Both the position numbers and the translations under genes were made by a program. From Shewanella dokdonensis (GTDB lineage Bacteria > Pseudomonadota > Gammaproteobacteria > Enterobacterales > Shewanellaceae), in contig NZ_CP074572.1 in the NCBI RefSeq assembly GCF_018394335.1, positions 3,844,001 through 3,908,000 on the forward strand: a DNA stretch of 64,000 bases, read 5' to 3'. The notes beneath the pieces are model-generated. The model was not told where the DNA came from. It did not search any database and was given only the letters and a program-made list of their open reading frames with translations. How positions within the stretch are numbered: the first letter of the stretch is position 1; each line of letters starts with the position of its first letter. Shown here piece after piece: positions 39,619-47,949 of the stretch.

Positions 39619-40635
39619 ATGGATGATATATTAAAAGCTTTTAAGGCTACACTATATGATAAAATCTCCAGTCCATTAGTATCATCATTTTGTATAGCAT
39701 GGTCGATATTAAACTATGAAGTGATATTAATCATATTCTCAAGCGACACGGTCAGAAATAAAATATTAGATATAGATTTACACTTTTATAAATTCAACCA
39801 CTTTTCATCAGTTCCAATAATAGATGAAGGAATCGATTTTAATATGCCTTTATATGGGCAGTTAATTGTTCCATTTCTATTTGCATCATTTTATGTTTTG
39901 CTATTTCCTGTTGTTGAAAAATATTTTATAAGAAGATGGAATCATTTAAGAAATATAAATGAGAAAGAAAGGATACTGGCTCAAAATAAGCAGCCAATAG
40001 ATGAGGATAAAGCTATTATATTGAAACAAAGATATTATGATTTAGAAAGAAATAAGATTTTTGAGTTGGAGTCAAAAGATAAAGAAATTTTAAGCATTAA
40101 AAGTAAATATGATGAACTATTACAAGAATCTGAGGAATTAAGATCTTTCAAACGAAGCTATAATGACCTAAAGCCTTTACATGATAGTCTACAAAAAATT
40201 GTTAATGATTTAAAAGATGATAAATTGAAACTTCAAAATGATTTGACACATGCAGATGAGTCAATATCTGCCCTAAATGAAGAGATTCTAGAAAAAGATA
40301 CGCACATAAAAGACCTAATGGATACCATTAAGTTAGATAAAGACCCTACTAATATTAACATGTATATACCAAATGAATTATTAAACTTTTTCACTAATAA
40401 TGATATTGAAAGTTACAAAAAAATCAGTGATGAGATGACTAAAAAGTTATTAAATCCAAATAGCGCTGTTAATTATAGGTCTTTGAATGAAATGCTGTCT
40501 CGTAATGTTGACAAGGATTCAAGAAGACAATTTTTTATGAACACATTAACGAAGGATAAAAGATTTCATATCCAAGGAGATTCGATATTCTTAACAGAAG
40601 CTGGTCAGAAGTATGCTTTTTTAAATGACATGTAG
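39619..40635 (+). CDS. AT-rich cargo gene: two-helix membrane protein with long coiled coil
   Basis: 338 residues, far more AT-rich than the capsid genes on both sides. Two membrane helices lie near 18-40 and 75-99. A long charged coiled coil follows (about 105-250; ELESKDKEILSIKSKYDELL is typical), then a C-terminal globular part (about 270-338) whose end, KRFHIQGDSIFLTEAGQKYA, looks like a winged helix. No clear ribosome site. It sits between the ATPase and the first capsid-operon gene, where cargo genes insert. No family recognised. A membrane-anchored defence or superinfection-exclusion role is a guess from architecture and place. Confidence 0.65.
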   Translation: MDDILKAFKATLYDKISSPLVSSFCIAWSILNYEVILIIFSSDTVRNKILDIDLHFYKFNHFSSVPIIDEGIDFNMPLYGQLIVPFLFASFYVLLFPVVEKYFIRRWNHLRNINEKERILAQNKQPIDEDKAIILKQRYYDLERNKIFELESKDKEILSIKSKYDELLQESEELRSFKRSYNDLKPLHDSLQKIVNDLKDDKLKLQNDLTHADESISALNEEILEKDTHIKDLMDTIKLDKDPTNINMYIPNELLNFFTNNDIESYKKISDEMTKKLLNPNSAVNYRSLNEMLSRNVDKDSRRQFFMNTLTKDKRFHIQGDSIFLTEAGQKYAFLNDM

Positions 40636-40762
40636 TTAATAAATACGTTAACGAGTCCACTACCAATCACTAGTAAAAATCTGTAAACCTATCCCTGCAA
40701 ACACGCTGTGAAGCGTCTTTAACCGTAACGCCGTGAGGCGTCAATTTCCCAAGGGGATCACC

Positions 40763-40855
40763 ATGCTTAAAAAGTATCTGCCCATGATTGCTGTCGCCGC
40801 TCTGGTGGTGTACGCATCAAATCGTGTCACCTCTGTTCGCCGTGTAATCGGCTAA
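40763..40855 (+). CDS. 30-residue one-helix provirus membrane protein
   Basis: MLKKYLPMIAVAALVVYASN then a basic tail ending RRVIG. ATG 40763 has AAGGGG upstream and the gene ends 10 bases before the capsid gene. Tiny membrane proteins of this kind are virion components in PM2-like viruses; assignment to a particular one is not possible. Confidence 0.65.
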   Translation: MLKKYLPMIAVAALVVYASNRVTSVRRVIG

Positions 40856-40865
40856 GGGGTGAATA

Positions 40866-41723
40866 ATGGCACGTCAATTTAAAAAACTGCCGAGTTTTTC
40901 CAACGTAACTGCGGGTAACACAGCAACGCTGGAACTCCCTCTGGGTCTGACTTACGACAAGATCCATATTAACTTTTCTGGCGTTACGCTTGCCCAGATG
41001 AAAAACCTGCGGGTAGAAGTGAACGGCAAACCCATCCGCGAATACAAAACCGCTCAGGTGTTGCAGGATGAAAACAAATACTATGGCCGCAATGTTAGCG
41101 CCACTGTAGTTGATTTGTGCTTCAACCGTGACGAAATGAAAACCTTGCCAGAGGCTCGCTCTTTTGGTCTGGGCACCAGCTCAGCGCCTTATCCGGTGCA
41201 AAATGCTGATGGCTCGGTGAGTATGGTCACACCTCCGGCGATTGCGAACGTTACGATCAGTATGGACATTGACGGCGCGGCCACTAACCCAGTGCTGACT
41301 GCTTACGCCATTCTGAGCAACCCGGCACCCATTGGCTTTATCACCAAGGTGAAGAATTACCCGATCACCATTGGTGCAGGGCTGACTGAAGTAGACAAGA
41401 TTGTCCGGCCTGAAACTGCCCGTATTGCGGCACTTCATGTGATCACCGCTGCCACCATTGAAAAGCTTGAGCTGGAAATGGACAGCATTGTCATGTCTGA
41501 CATGCCGAAAAACATTGTCGAAAAAATTCAGGTGGACAATGGCCGCGCTCCACAGGCGGGACGGACTGCGCTGGACTTCTTTCTAGAAGGGGACATGTTG
41601 CAAGCGCTGCCCATGAAAGGAGTGCAGGATCTGCGACTGCGCATTAGTGCGGCAGAAGGGACAGCGTCAGGAACTCCGGCCACTCTGGTAGTGGAATACT
41701 TTGACGGTTACGCCGGGATCTAA
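40866..41723 (+). CDS. Major capsid protein, PM2 P2-like (predicted double jelly roll)
   Basis: 285 residues. The start LPSFSNVTAGNTATLELPLG and the following LTYDKIHINFSGV have the pattern of P2-type coat proteins of PM2-lineage viruses: a short basic N terminus, then the first strands of a jelly roll. The length is close to PM2 P2 (269). It stands directly after a tiny membrane protein gene with AAGGGGTG as ribosome site, and is followed by a run of membrane proteins. In PM2 trimers of this protein form the shell around a membrane. Family recognised from memory of the pattern; the fold is predicted, not seen. Confidence 0.8.
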   Translation: MARQFKKLPSFSNVTAGNTATLELPLGLTYDKIHINFSGVTLAQMKNLRVEVNGKPIREYKTAQVLQDENKYYGRNVSATVVDLCFNRDEMKTLPEARSFGLGTSSAPYPVQNADGSVSMVTPPAIANVTISMDIDGAATNPVLTAYAILSNPAPIGFITKVKNYPITIGAGLTEVDKIVRPETARIAALHVITAATIEKLELEMDSIVMSDMPKNIVEKIQVDNGRAPQAGRTALDFFLEGDMLQALPMKGVQDLRLRISAAEGTASGTPATLVVEYFDGYAGI

Positions 41724-41731
41724 GGGGGCTT

Positions 41732-42117
41732 ATGGCTTTCGACTTTTTAACCGGCAGTGTCAGCGACTACCTGAGCGGCAGCTCAAATGTGCAGGTGCAG
41801 ACACCCACACTGGCAACCAGCCCTATGTCTACTGGCTTTTTTCTCAGGCCAATGACTTTCTGGCAGGGGCGCTGAACAACTACATGACATATACGCAGAT
41901 CCAGAACATCAAAGACTCTGGCACCGCAGGTCAGAAGGAAGTGCAGCAAACCGTCCAGACGCCGAACCCAAACAGCGATCAGACCTATGTATCACCGGGG
42001 CAGCAACAGGCACAGCAGATGGCGGCTGGCCTGACAAGCGGCCTCAAGATTGGCACCGGAACGCTGCTGGCGATTGGTGGTGGCATTTTGGTGCTTTGGT
42101 ATCTGTCGCGGAAATAG
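41732..42117 (+). CDS. Provirus protein with C-terminal membrane helix (one apparent frameshift)
   Basis: From ATG 41732 (AAGGGGG upstream) the frame reads MAFDFLTGSVSDYLSGSSNV. It breaks at the T run 41837-41842, where one added T joins MSTGFF to SQANDFLAGALNNYMTYTQI. About 128 residues. A glutamine-rich middle is followed by a helix GTGTLLAIGGGILVLWYLSRK. Probable virion membrane protein. No named family. Confidence 0.65.
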
Positions 42118-42125
42118 GGGGCAAC

Positions 42126-42242
42126 ATGTTGAATCAAGCGTTCTTCAAACAAGTGGCCGCCGCGACTGTGGCCGGGTTACTGGTGTGGTACTTCACCAAA
42201 CCGAAAACCAGCACTACTAGCGCGACCAGCACGGAGGCATAG
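42126..42242 (+). CDS. 38-residue one-helix provirus protein
   Basis: Starts MLNQAFFKQVAAATVAGLLV with GGGGGCAAC upstream, then KPKTSTTSATSTEA. One short membrane helix and a threonine/serine tail. It lies 8 bases after the previous gene. Confidence 0.6.
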   Translation: MLNQAFFKQVAAATVAGLLVWYFTKPKTSTTSATSTEA

Positions 42243-42244
42243 CA

Positions 42245-42430
42245 ATGCCTATTCCGAGCATGAGTAATTCCAGCGCGTCCGGTTCCGGCACAGGCGATCA
42301 GAGTCAGGGAGGAAACGCCTTTCAAGGTGGCTCTGTGAATTTCGCCGCGGGTTCCAGCGCTGGTATTAATCCGGTGTTTATCTTGGTGACTGCGGCGGTC
42401 GTGGTATGGCTAATCACCAAACGCAAATAG
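42245..42430 (+). CDS. 61-residue one-helix provirus protein
   Basis: Glycine/serine-rich N-terminal half (SNSSASGSGTGDQSQGGNAF), then a C-terminal helix FILVTAAVVVWLITKRK. Two bases after the previous stop. Probable virion membrane protein. Confidence 0.65.
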   Translation: MPIPSMSNSSASGSGTGDQSQGGNAFQGGSVNFAAGSSAGINPVFILVTAAVVVWLITKRK

Positions 42431-42765
42431 ACCGGGCATGGCAACTGCTGGCGCCAGCTCTTGGCTCAGACCTGCGCATTATTCAACGCGAGGTGAAGCA
42501 AGGGCTGGCACAGCTTATCTCTTGGGGTGACGGAGAGTTTTACACCGTGCTTCGGGGAGAAACCGCCGCCACTGGCAACGAGCTGGTGATTGTGGGCGGA
42601 GCCGGGAAAAACGCCGCCAAATGGACGGCATTAATTCATCAACAGGCGAGGGCGCAGGGCTTCAAAACCGTGCGGCTGCATACGCTGAAACCGGATGCAA
42701 TGCTGCGATTAGGTAAAGGGCTTGGCTACCACAAGGCCGAGACAATTTTAAGGGCGGAATTGTAA
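42406..42765 (+). CDS. Hypothetical provirus protein, GNAT-like C-terminal pattern
   Basis: 119 residues, soluble. It overlaps the preceding gene by 25 bases and the following start by one base. The part GNELVIVGGAGKNAAKWTAL and the end RLGKGLGYHKAETILRAEL resemble the tail of acetyltransferase-fold proteins found in small phages, but no catalytic signature is clear. Function not assigned. Confidence 0.6.
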   Translation: MANHQTQIDRAWQLLAPALGSDLRIIQREVKQGLAQLISWGDGEFYTVLRGETAATGNELVIVGGAGKNAAKWTALIHQQARAQGFKTVRLHTLKPDAMLRLGKGLGYHKAETILRAEL

Positions 42766-43577
42766 TGGGTTCCAGTTCACGCAGTAACAGCAACCAAAGC
42801 ACCAGCAACGCATCGACAACCTTTGGCATTCAGGGGGCGAATAACGGGCTGGTGTTAAATGGTAGCGGTAACACAGTCACCGATGGCGGCGCATTCAGCA
42901 TCGTTAATGACCTAGTGCGCTACCTGTTGCCAGATTTGGCGTCAGGTGCAAACAAGGCCGCATCGGATGCCTTGTACGCCGCCACAGACTTGGCGCAAGC
43001 CGGAGTAAATCAGAATCAGGATTTCTTACGCGCTGGCGTTGATTTATTTGGCGAAACCTCCAATGCACAACAGGAAATGATGCGCCTTGGCGCAAATGTG
43101 CTGACCGATACGGGCGATATTCTTACCCGGCAACAGCAAGAGTCGTTCGACTTTGCGCGAAACGTTACTGACCAGTCCATTAATGCCGTCAGCGACACCG
43201 CAGACACGGCCATTACGGCTAATCGCCAAGTCACGCAGGACGCTATCGAAGGCAATAAGGACTTGGCCGTCATCGTGGCAGATTCCCTGCAAACGGCCAA
43301 CGATAACAACACCATGCTGGCGAAATACAGCATGGATAACAGCGCCGTTCTGGCGGAAAACCTCAGTCAGACCGCGCTGGATTCAGTAAACGAAGCCAAC
43401 AATGACGCCTTTAAACAGTTGGCCAGCGGCTTTGAATCCATGATGGGCTTTGCCGAGCAGTATTCACGCTCAGACGGTGCCGACTTGGCCGCACAGAACA
43501 ACCGCACCATGTTGCTAGCACTGGGCGGCGTATCGCTCACCGCCTTGGCTGTCGCTTATATCATGCGGAGTAAATAA
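42765..43577 (+). CDS. Long helical provirus protein with C-terminal membrane anchor
   Basis: 270 residues. A serine/asparagine-rich start (residues 2-18), then about 200 residues of alanine- and aspartate-rich helices with repeated AxxA/TAD patterns, and one membrane helix at the end (LALGGVSLTALAVAYIMRSK). Looks like an elongated structural protein spanning from the membrane to the shell, or a DNA-delivery device. It overlaps the spike gene start by one base. No family recognised. Confidence 0.65.
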   Translation: MGSSSRSNSNQSTSNASTTFGIQGANNGLVLNGSGNTVTDGGAFSIVNDLVRYLLPDLASGANKAASDALYAATDLAQAGVNQNQDFLRAGVDLFGETSNAQQEMMRLGANVLTDTGDILTRQQQESFDFARNVTDQSINAVSDTADTAITANRQVTQDAIEGNKDLAVIVADSLQTANDNNTMLAKYSMDNSAVLAENLSQTALDSVNEANNDAFKQLASGFESMMGFAEQYSRSDGADLAAQNNRTMLLALGGVSLTALAVAYIMRSK

Positions 43578-45088
43578 TGATTATTTCTCAGACCATCCGA
43601 AACGGCCTCTGTATCGTCAACAAAACCGGATCCTATTTCCAGCTTATCAGTGCGTCCGGCATTGTTAACGTTACCCTCAATCTGGCTGGCCGTTCCGTGC
43701 TTAATTCCAAAATGTGGGTGGGGATGAATCTGGATAAGGCCATGCCTTATGACGAGATCGTTATTACCGCCGAGCAGGACGGGGCAATCGAGTTCTGGGC
43801 AGGTGATGTGTCAATGCAACTCTTTGCATTCAGCAATGATGCAGCTAGGGCAATAAAAACATCAACAAAATACATAAAAACAACCACACTTTTAACAGAT
43901 GCTAACTATTTGCGTAAATTGCTGAGATTGCGTGCAAGTGATGAAATATATGTTGGCGGGTTTGGTGTATCACAAGATGGTTGGCGTTTAACAGGGAATG
44001 AAATTACCGAAATTCCTATTGCTGGAAGTGTCTATGCATACGGAAAACCAGCCGTTATCGACTTATCAACAAGTGCATTTGTTCAGAACGATGCTAATTT
44101 TTGGGATGACTACGGCGATGCATCAAACGAGCACAGATTAGTTTTGGATAATGGTGCAGTAAAGCTACAAAAAGCAACATACTTGACGATTAACACTGGT
44201 GATGGTTGGACGACACACCAACAATTTATCGGTAATTCAAAGCTGGTTGCTTTGCATTATTCACGTAAAAGAAATGAAGTATATCTGTTGATATGTAACG
44301 GCGTTGATACGCTTTGGCTTTATAAGTCGAAAGACAACGGATTAACATTTGAGTTATTTTCTAGGGTTGAAAATACAGAAATTGCAGTAGGTTCAAGTCA
44401 GTGGGGAAATAAAGCATTTTTTGAATGGGAAGACTATTTAACGCTAAATTCATCAACATATAAGCGCGCTGTTGTATTTAATATGAATAGCGGATATGTA
44501 AAAGAGTTTGATTTTACAAGTTGGGTGTATTTTTTATCGTTAATTTATATTGATAACGACCAATACTATACAGTCGGTTTAAATTCTGGTGCAGCTAATG
44601 CTGCAAATATTAAGCTGCAAAAATGGACAGGTACAACGGTAGATGATTTATATACCTGCGGAGGTTCACCAAAACTTAATTTGGATGAATCTGGACATTT
44701 CTGTCTTAGGGATTCACTAATTGGTAATTGGTTTTTAACGAATGATTTTGGACAAAATTGGTATGAGTCTGCAACGCAAGTAGCTCAAAGTGAACCGTTT
44801 TCACTTCCTTGTTACGTCGACAATGGTATTTGGCTTGTATGTGACAATCAAAGCTTGGTGGCACTGCAAATTAATGGAAGTTCAGTTTTACAAACCGTGA
44901 TTGGTACAGACCCAGCATCTGGTAGCTCGGTTGATGGGTTTTATAGCGGTAATATTCAATTCACGAATGACGGAACAGTTTATAGAAGTTCTGGATCAAG
45001 CGCTGCTGGTAAATACGCAAGTATTTACCAGCTAACAGCTGATAACCTTGCGCCTGTAAAAGTAGAAGTCATGGAGCTGTTGGCGTGA
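43577..45088 (+). CDS. Predicted spike / receptor-binding protein with Asp-box repeats
   Basis: 503 residues. The first ~87 residues are encoded at the base composition of the capsid genes and probably form the virion-attachment domain. From about 43840 the DNA becomes clearly AT-rich and the protein turns to beta-rich repeats. Two segments match the sialidase Asp-box (S/T-x-D-x-G-x-T/N-W/F): SKDNGLTF near 250 and TNDFGQNW near 388; a degenerate one is NTGDGWTT near 208. This suggests a beta-propeller that binds surface glycans. The composition step suggests exchange of the receptor-binding part. Confidence 0.65.
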   Translation: MIISQTIRNGLCIVNKTGSYFQLISASGIVNVTLNLAGRSVLNSKMWVGMNLDKAMPYDEIVITAEQDGAIEFWAGDVSMQLFAFSNDAARAIKTSTKYIKTTTLLTDANYLRKLLRLRASDEIYVGGFGVSQDGWRLTGNEITEIPIAGSVYAYGKPAVIDLSTSAFVQNDANFWDDYGDASNEHRLVLDNGAVKLQKATYLTINTGDGWTTHQQFIGNSKLVALHYSRKRNEVYLLICNGVDTLWLYKSKDNGLTFELFSRVENTEIAVGSSQWGNKAFFEWEDYLTLNSSTYKRAVVFNMNSGYVKEFDFTSWVYFLSLIYIDNDQYYTVGLNSGAANAANIKLQKWTGTTVDDLYTCGGSPKLNLDESGHFCLRDSLIGNWFLTNDFGQNWYESATQVAQSEPFSLPCYVDNGIWLVCDNQSLVALQINGSSVLQTVIGTDPASGSSVDGFYSGNIQFTNDGTVYRSSGSSAAGKYASIYQLTADNLAPVKVEVMELLA

Positions 45089-45327
45089 TGCGCAACGTGG
45101 CACTGGTCGCGGGAACAGTGGCTATCGGCATTAGTGCATGGCTCTGGTGGCGTGGCCGCCAGTCCGTGACTGTTGTCAGCCAACCGCAGCCAGGCACAAC
45201 CGCCCCAGATAGTCTGGTGACTGCCGGAGAAGATTTACTGAATATCAACTGGGATCAGTATCTGTTCCCAACATCGACCGCTGAGACAGCGGCCAATTCA
45301 CAGTACCCAATACAGGGGAAAACGTGA
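45088..45327 (+). CDS. 79-residue provirus protein with N-terminal membrane helix
   Basis: MRNVALVAGTVAIGISAWLW helix, then a proline/threonine-rich linker and a short acidic end. The start ATG 45088 overlaps the spike stop codon; the stop overlaps the lysin-like gene start. Possibly a membrane anchor for the spike complex. Confidence 0.6.
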   Translation: MRNVALVAGTVAIGISAWLWWRGRQSVTVVSQPQPGTTAPDSLVTAGEDLLNINWDQYLFPTSTAETAANSQYPIQGKT

Positions 45328-45737
45328 TGCAACCAAGAGGCATTACCAACAATAACCCGCTCAACATCCGCGAAAACAAAATGGTCGACTATGACTGGCT
45401 TGGGGAAGCGGACGGCGATTGGGATCCACAGTTCGAAGAATTCACAACACCGTTTTATGGCATCCGGGCAGCAGCGCGCATTCTGCGCAACTACCGCACT
45501 AAATACGGGGTTAATACGGTGCAAGGTATTATCCGCCGCTGGGCACCGCCAAGCGATAACAATCCTACGGAGAGTTACATTGACTTTGTGGCTAAAAATG
45601 CTGGCGTTACTGCAACGCAAACCTTGGGAGCTGCCGACTATATCAAAGTCGTTGCGGCCATGATCCGCTTTGAAAATGGGTTTAATCCATATGAAACGAG
45701 CCTTATCGCCAATGCTGTTAGCGCCGGGATGGAGTAA
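45327..45737 (+). CDS. Lysin-like structural protein (P5-like, GITNNNPLNI family)
   Basis: 136 residues. Begins with RGITNNNPLNIRENKM, the start of a family often annotated as structural protein P5 in PRD1-lineage and other phages. It contains EEFTTPFYGIRAAARILRNY and NPTESYIDFVAKNAGV. The fold is lysozyme-like; it probably cuts peptidoglycan during entry or release. The neighbouring holin supports a lysis role. Confidence 0.75.
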   Translation: MQPRGITNNNPLNIRENKMVDYDWLGEADGDWDPQFEEFTTPFYGIRAAARILRNYRTKYGVNTVQGIIRRWAPPSDNNPTESYIDFVAKNAGVTATQTLGAADYIKVVAAMIRFENGFNPYETSLIANAVSAGME

Positions 45738-46089
45738 TGCGCTAATTGCCGCAGCGGCGGCATTTATCGTCTGGAAGTTGGCGCAAGGGCTAAACCGGAT
45801 GGACAACGCTGCCGCCGTCATTACCGAACCTGCCGGACAACTCTGGTCAGATGTCGCGGCCACGGCTAACGGCTGGTCGCCAGTCGAGGCCACACAAGCG
45901 GGATTCATCCTTAACAGCAAGTACGTATCACGGGACGGTTACATCAACAGCACATGGCGAAAGGCCATTGAACAAAGCCATCCCGGCAATGCCGCGCTGT
46001 TCGATGAAATCACCACTGGCGGCCAAGTCAAACCGCAGTATCTGTACTTAATCGACGGCATAGTGTCGTCAGCAACTATCAAGGGGTGA
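45691..46089 (+). CDS. Provirus membrane protein overlapping the lysin-like gene
   Basis: 132 residues from ATG 45691 (an in-frame ATG at 45670 is an alternative; neither has a strong ribosome site). One membrane helix near 14-35 (ALIAAAAAFIVWKLAQGL), then a soluble domain GWSPVEATQAGFILNSKYVS and more. It overlaps the upstream gene by 47 bases. No family recognised. Confidence 0.6.
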   Translation: MKRALSPMLLAPGWSNALIAAAAAFIVWKLAQGLNRMDNAAAVITEPAGQLWSDVAATANGWSPVEATQAGFILNSKYVSRDGYINSTWRKAIEQSHPGNAALFDEITTGGQVKPQYLYLIDGIVSSATIKG

Positions 46090-46091
46090 TC

Positions 46092-46565
46092 ATGGGCTGG
46101 TTAACCTCAGTATTTAACTTCTTCACTAACCCGGTGGCGGATTTAGTCGGCGGCTACACCGAACGCAAGAAAATTGCGGCAGAAACCGCCGCCGATGAAG
46201 CCAAGGCAAAGTCAGCGCTGAAAATTGCCAAACTCAACGCACAGGCCAGAAAAGTGGAACTGGACGCAGAGCGCACAGCCGCCACAGAAGAAAACGACAG
46301 CAGCTATGACAATCAGGTATTAGCCAACAGGCGCGACAGCTACGCTGACGAGTTCATTATTGCGGTGTTTCTTGGCATCTTTATCGCGCATTTCATCCCG
46401 GCACTGCAACCCTACATGCACGCTGGTTGGGTAGCGATGGGTTATACCGGCATTCCTTGGTGGTATGAGTTCGTCATCGTGGGAATTTGCGTCAGTACCC
46501 TTGGTCTGATGCGGCTATTTCGTATTTTCTGGGGCGTCAGAGCCGAAGCCAAGGGCAGGGGGTAA
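46092..46565 (+). CDS. Holin, three-helix family
   Basis: 157 residues. The N-terminal part is an amphipathic helical segment rich in A/K/E (about 20-70), followed by RRDSYADEFIIAVFLGIFIA and two more helices (about 92-112 and 120-147). The RRDSxxDEF element before the first helix and the short loop WYEFVIVG resemble the GTA_holin_3TM family. It would form lesions in the inner membrane for release. ATG 46092 is chosen for the AAGGGG site. Confidence 0.72.
   Translation: MGWLTSVFNFFTNPVADLVGGYTERKKIAAETAADEAKAKSALKIAKLNAQARKVELDAERTAATEENDSSYDNQVLANRRDSYADEFIIAVFLGIFIAHFIPALQPYMHAGWVAMGYTGIPWWYEFVIVGICVSTLGLMRLFRIFWGVRAEAKGRG
46553..46560 (+). promoter_or_regulatory. KOPS motif, plus strand (left of dif)
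   Basis: GGGCAGGG at the end of the holin gene; points toward dif. Confidence 0.6.
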
Positions 46566-46567
46566 GT

Positions 46568-46741
46568 GTGGAAGGATTGATCCAAATATTAGCCGGGAGC
46601 TGGTCAACGCCAGCAATGGCCGTGGCTGTGCTAGTTGGCATCTATAAGCTATGGCAAGAGCAGTCAAAAACACGCGAGGCAGTGACCGCATTACTCCATG
46701 ACCACGACAAACGCATTGCAATTCTGGAAAGCAAGGAATAG
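46568..46741 (+). CDS. 57-residue provirus protein with GTG start
   Basis: GTG 46568 follows AGGGGG. N-terminal helix (IQILAGSWSTPAMAVAVLVG), then a charged helical tail QEQSKTREAVTALLHDHDKR. Position after the holin suggests a lysis accessory (spanin-like or antiholin), not proven. Confidence 0.6.
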   Translation: MEGLIQILAGSWSTPAMAVAVLVGIYKLWQEQSKTREAVTALLHDHDKRIAILESKE

Positions 46742-46743
46742 CC

Positions 46744-46890
46744 ATGTTTAACAACTTACCGACAGATTACAGCGTAGCGGTGAAAACTCCGGATCCGATA
46801 GTCGTGAAAATAGAGCCTTCTGAGGCACTAATTGCCATATTTGCCGGGATCCTGATTGTGGCAGCTGCTTGGGTGAAACGCCGAAATTAA
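46744..46890 (+). CDS. 48-residue one-helix provirus protein
   Basis: ATG 46744, two bases after the previous stop. Hydrophilic start MFNNLPTDYSVAVKTPDPIV and a C-terminal helix ALIAIFAGILIVAAAWVKRRN. Likely the last gene of the structural operon. Confidence 0.6.
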   Translation: MFNNLPTDYSVAVKTPDPIVVKIEPSEALIAIFAGILIVAAAWVKRRN

Positions 46891-46961
46891 CTGTATGGTG
46901 TTTCGATATTAATTTGTAGAATTGTGTCGTATCATGGTTGGAAAATACAAAAGGATTAGTT

Positions 46962-47306
46962 ATGAACATGGAACTTATTGAAAAAGCTGAATTTATTTCA
47001 AAAACAATCTCTGAAATTCTGGATAAAGAATTTGATGTCATTTTGCCTAGTGAAGGTAAAACTATTAGAAAGTTTGAAATACATCAGATTTTAAATAAAG
47101 AAGAAATGGCTGCTGGAGACGAACACATTATTTTCGACATAAATAGGAGGTTAATTACACCTTCTTTGGGGCAGCCACGACTAAGTAATGACAGCATTAG
47201 GCAAGGGCTTGAGTCAGCATTAAAGACAATTGACTTTTCAGTAGATAAAACACACGAGATTTATTTGTTTAATGGAAAAATAAAAATAAAAGAAGCGATT
47301 CGTTAA
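46962..47306 (+). CDS. AT-rich hypothetical protein at the provirus right end
   Basis: 114 residues, ATG 46962 with AGGA 8 bases upstream. Soluble alpha/beta, KxxE-rich; contains IIFDINRRLITPSLGQPR. Base composition is lower in GC than the structural operon. It probably has its own promoter and is an accessory gene. No family recognised. Confidence 0.55.
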   Translation: MNMELIEKAEFISKTISEILDKEFDVILPSEGKTIRKFEIHQILNKEEMAAGDEHIIFDINRRLITPSLGQPRLSNDSIRQGLESALKTIDFSVDKTHEIYLFNGKIKIKEAIR

Positions 47307-47358
47307 TTGATTGTGGTAGCCGCATGAGTGAAAAGCCGCCGATAATGGCGGCTTAAAC

Positions 47359-47874
47359 TTACTTCTTCACAACCTGATTAAATCGGCCAGCAGGTGCAAG
47401 AATCGGGCTGTCTTTCAGCTTTTCCAACGTCTTAGCAATGTAATCCAGCTCAGTTCGTATCGCTTCGGCTTCTTCATCAGAACGCACAGCCGCCAGTTGC
47501 TCGGCTAATTTGTCACGTTCAACGCGAGTAAGCGCGGAAAATTGCTTTTCGTAGAAATGCCGCAACAAGTCTGACGGGCTGTAGCTCTGGTTTGAATATG
47601 GCGTTAATAGGCGTGAACCGTCATGGCTGAACGAAAAGCCGCGCCATTCCTTAGTTTCTGGAATCATGCGTTTAGAGATTTCAGCCATTCTATCAATCCA
47701 AGGTGGGCAACCGTGTTGCCACCAATGGCGAACGGTTCTAGGCGATACACAGCAGAAATTGGCAGCTTCTTCGAAGTTGATGCCACCAATTCCATTAGAG
47801 AAGTTACTGAGAAACCAGTAACGAGTTGGGGTTTTCATTGGCGCAAAGTCCTTTTTGTTAGATTTATTTTTCAT
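47359..47874 (-). CDS. Phage regulator, DUF3653-like
   Basis: 171 residues. A helix-turn-helix-like start: GGINFEEAANFCCVSPRTVR, then HWWQHGCPPWIDRM, resembling the DUF3653 phage proteins of Vibrio and Shewanella. The rest is charged and helical. The only leftward gene of the provirus; it reads back toward the structural operon and its promoter faces dif. Likely the repressor or a copy-control regulator; operator-like repeats lie upstream. Confidence 0.7.
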   Translation of the reverse strand: MKNKSNKKDFAPMKTPTRYWFLSNFSNGIGGINFEEAANFCCVSPRTVRHWWQHGCPPWIDRMAEISKRMIPETKEWRGFSFSHDGSRLLTPYSNQSYSPSDLLRHFYEKQFSALTRVERDKLAEQLAAVRSDEEAEAIRTELDYIAKTLEKLKDSPILAPAGRFNQVVKK

Positions 47875-47890
47875 AACTAAAAGACCTCAA

Positions 47891-47949
47891 GGCTAAAAGT
47901 TGCATAAGAGGCCAAAAGCAAGAACCTTTATAAAACAGGGCTTTTAGCC
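47891..47949. promoter_or_regulatory. Candidate operators for the provirus regulator
   Basis: Three copies of a 9-bp word: GGCTAAAAG at 47891, GGCCAAAAG at 47910 and the inverted CTTTTAGCC at 47941, spaced 19 and 31 bases. They lie just upstream of the regulator start codon. Confidence 0.5.
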
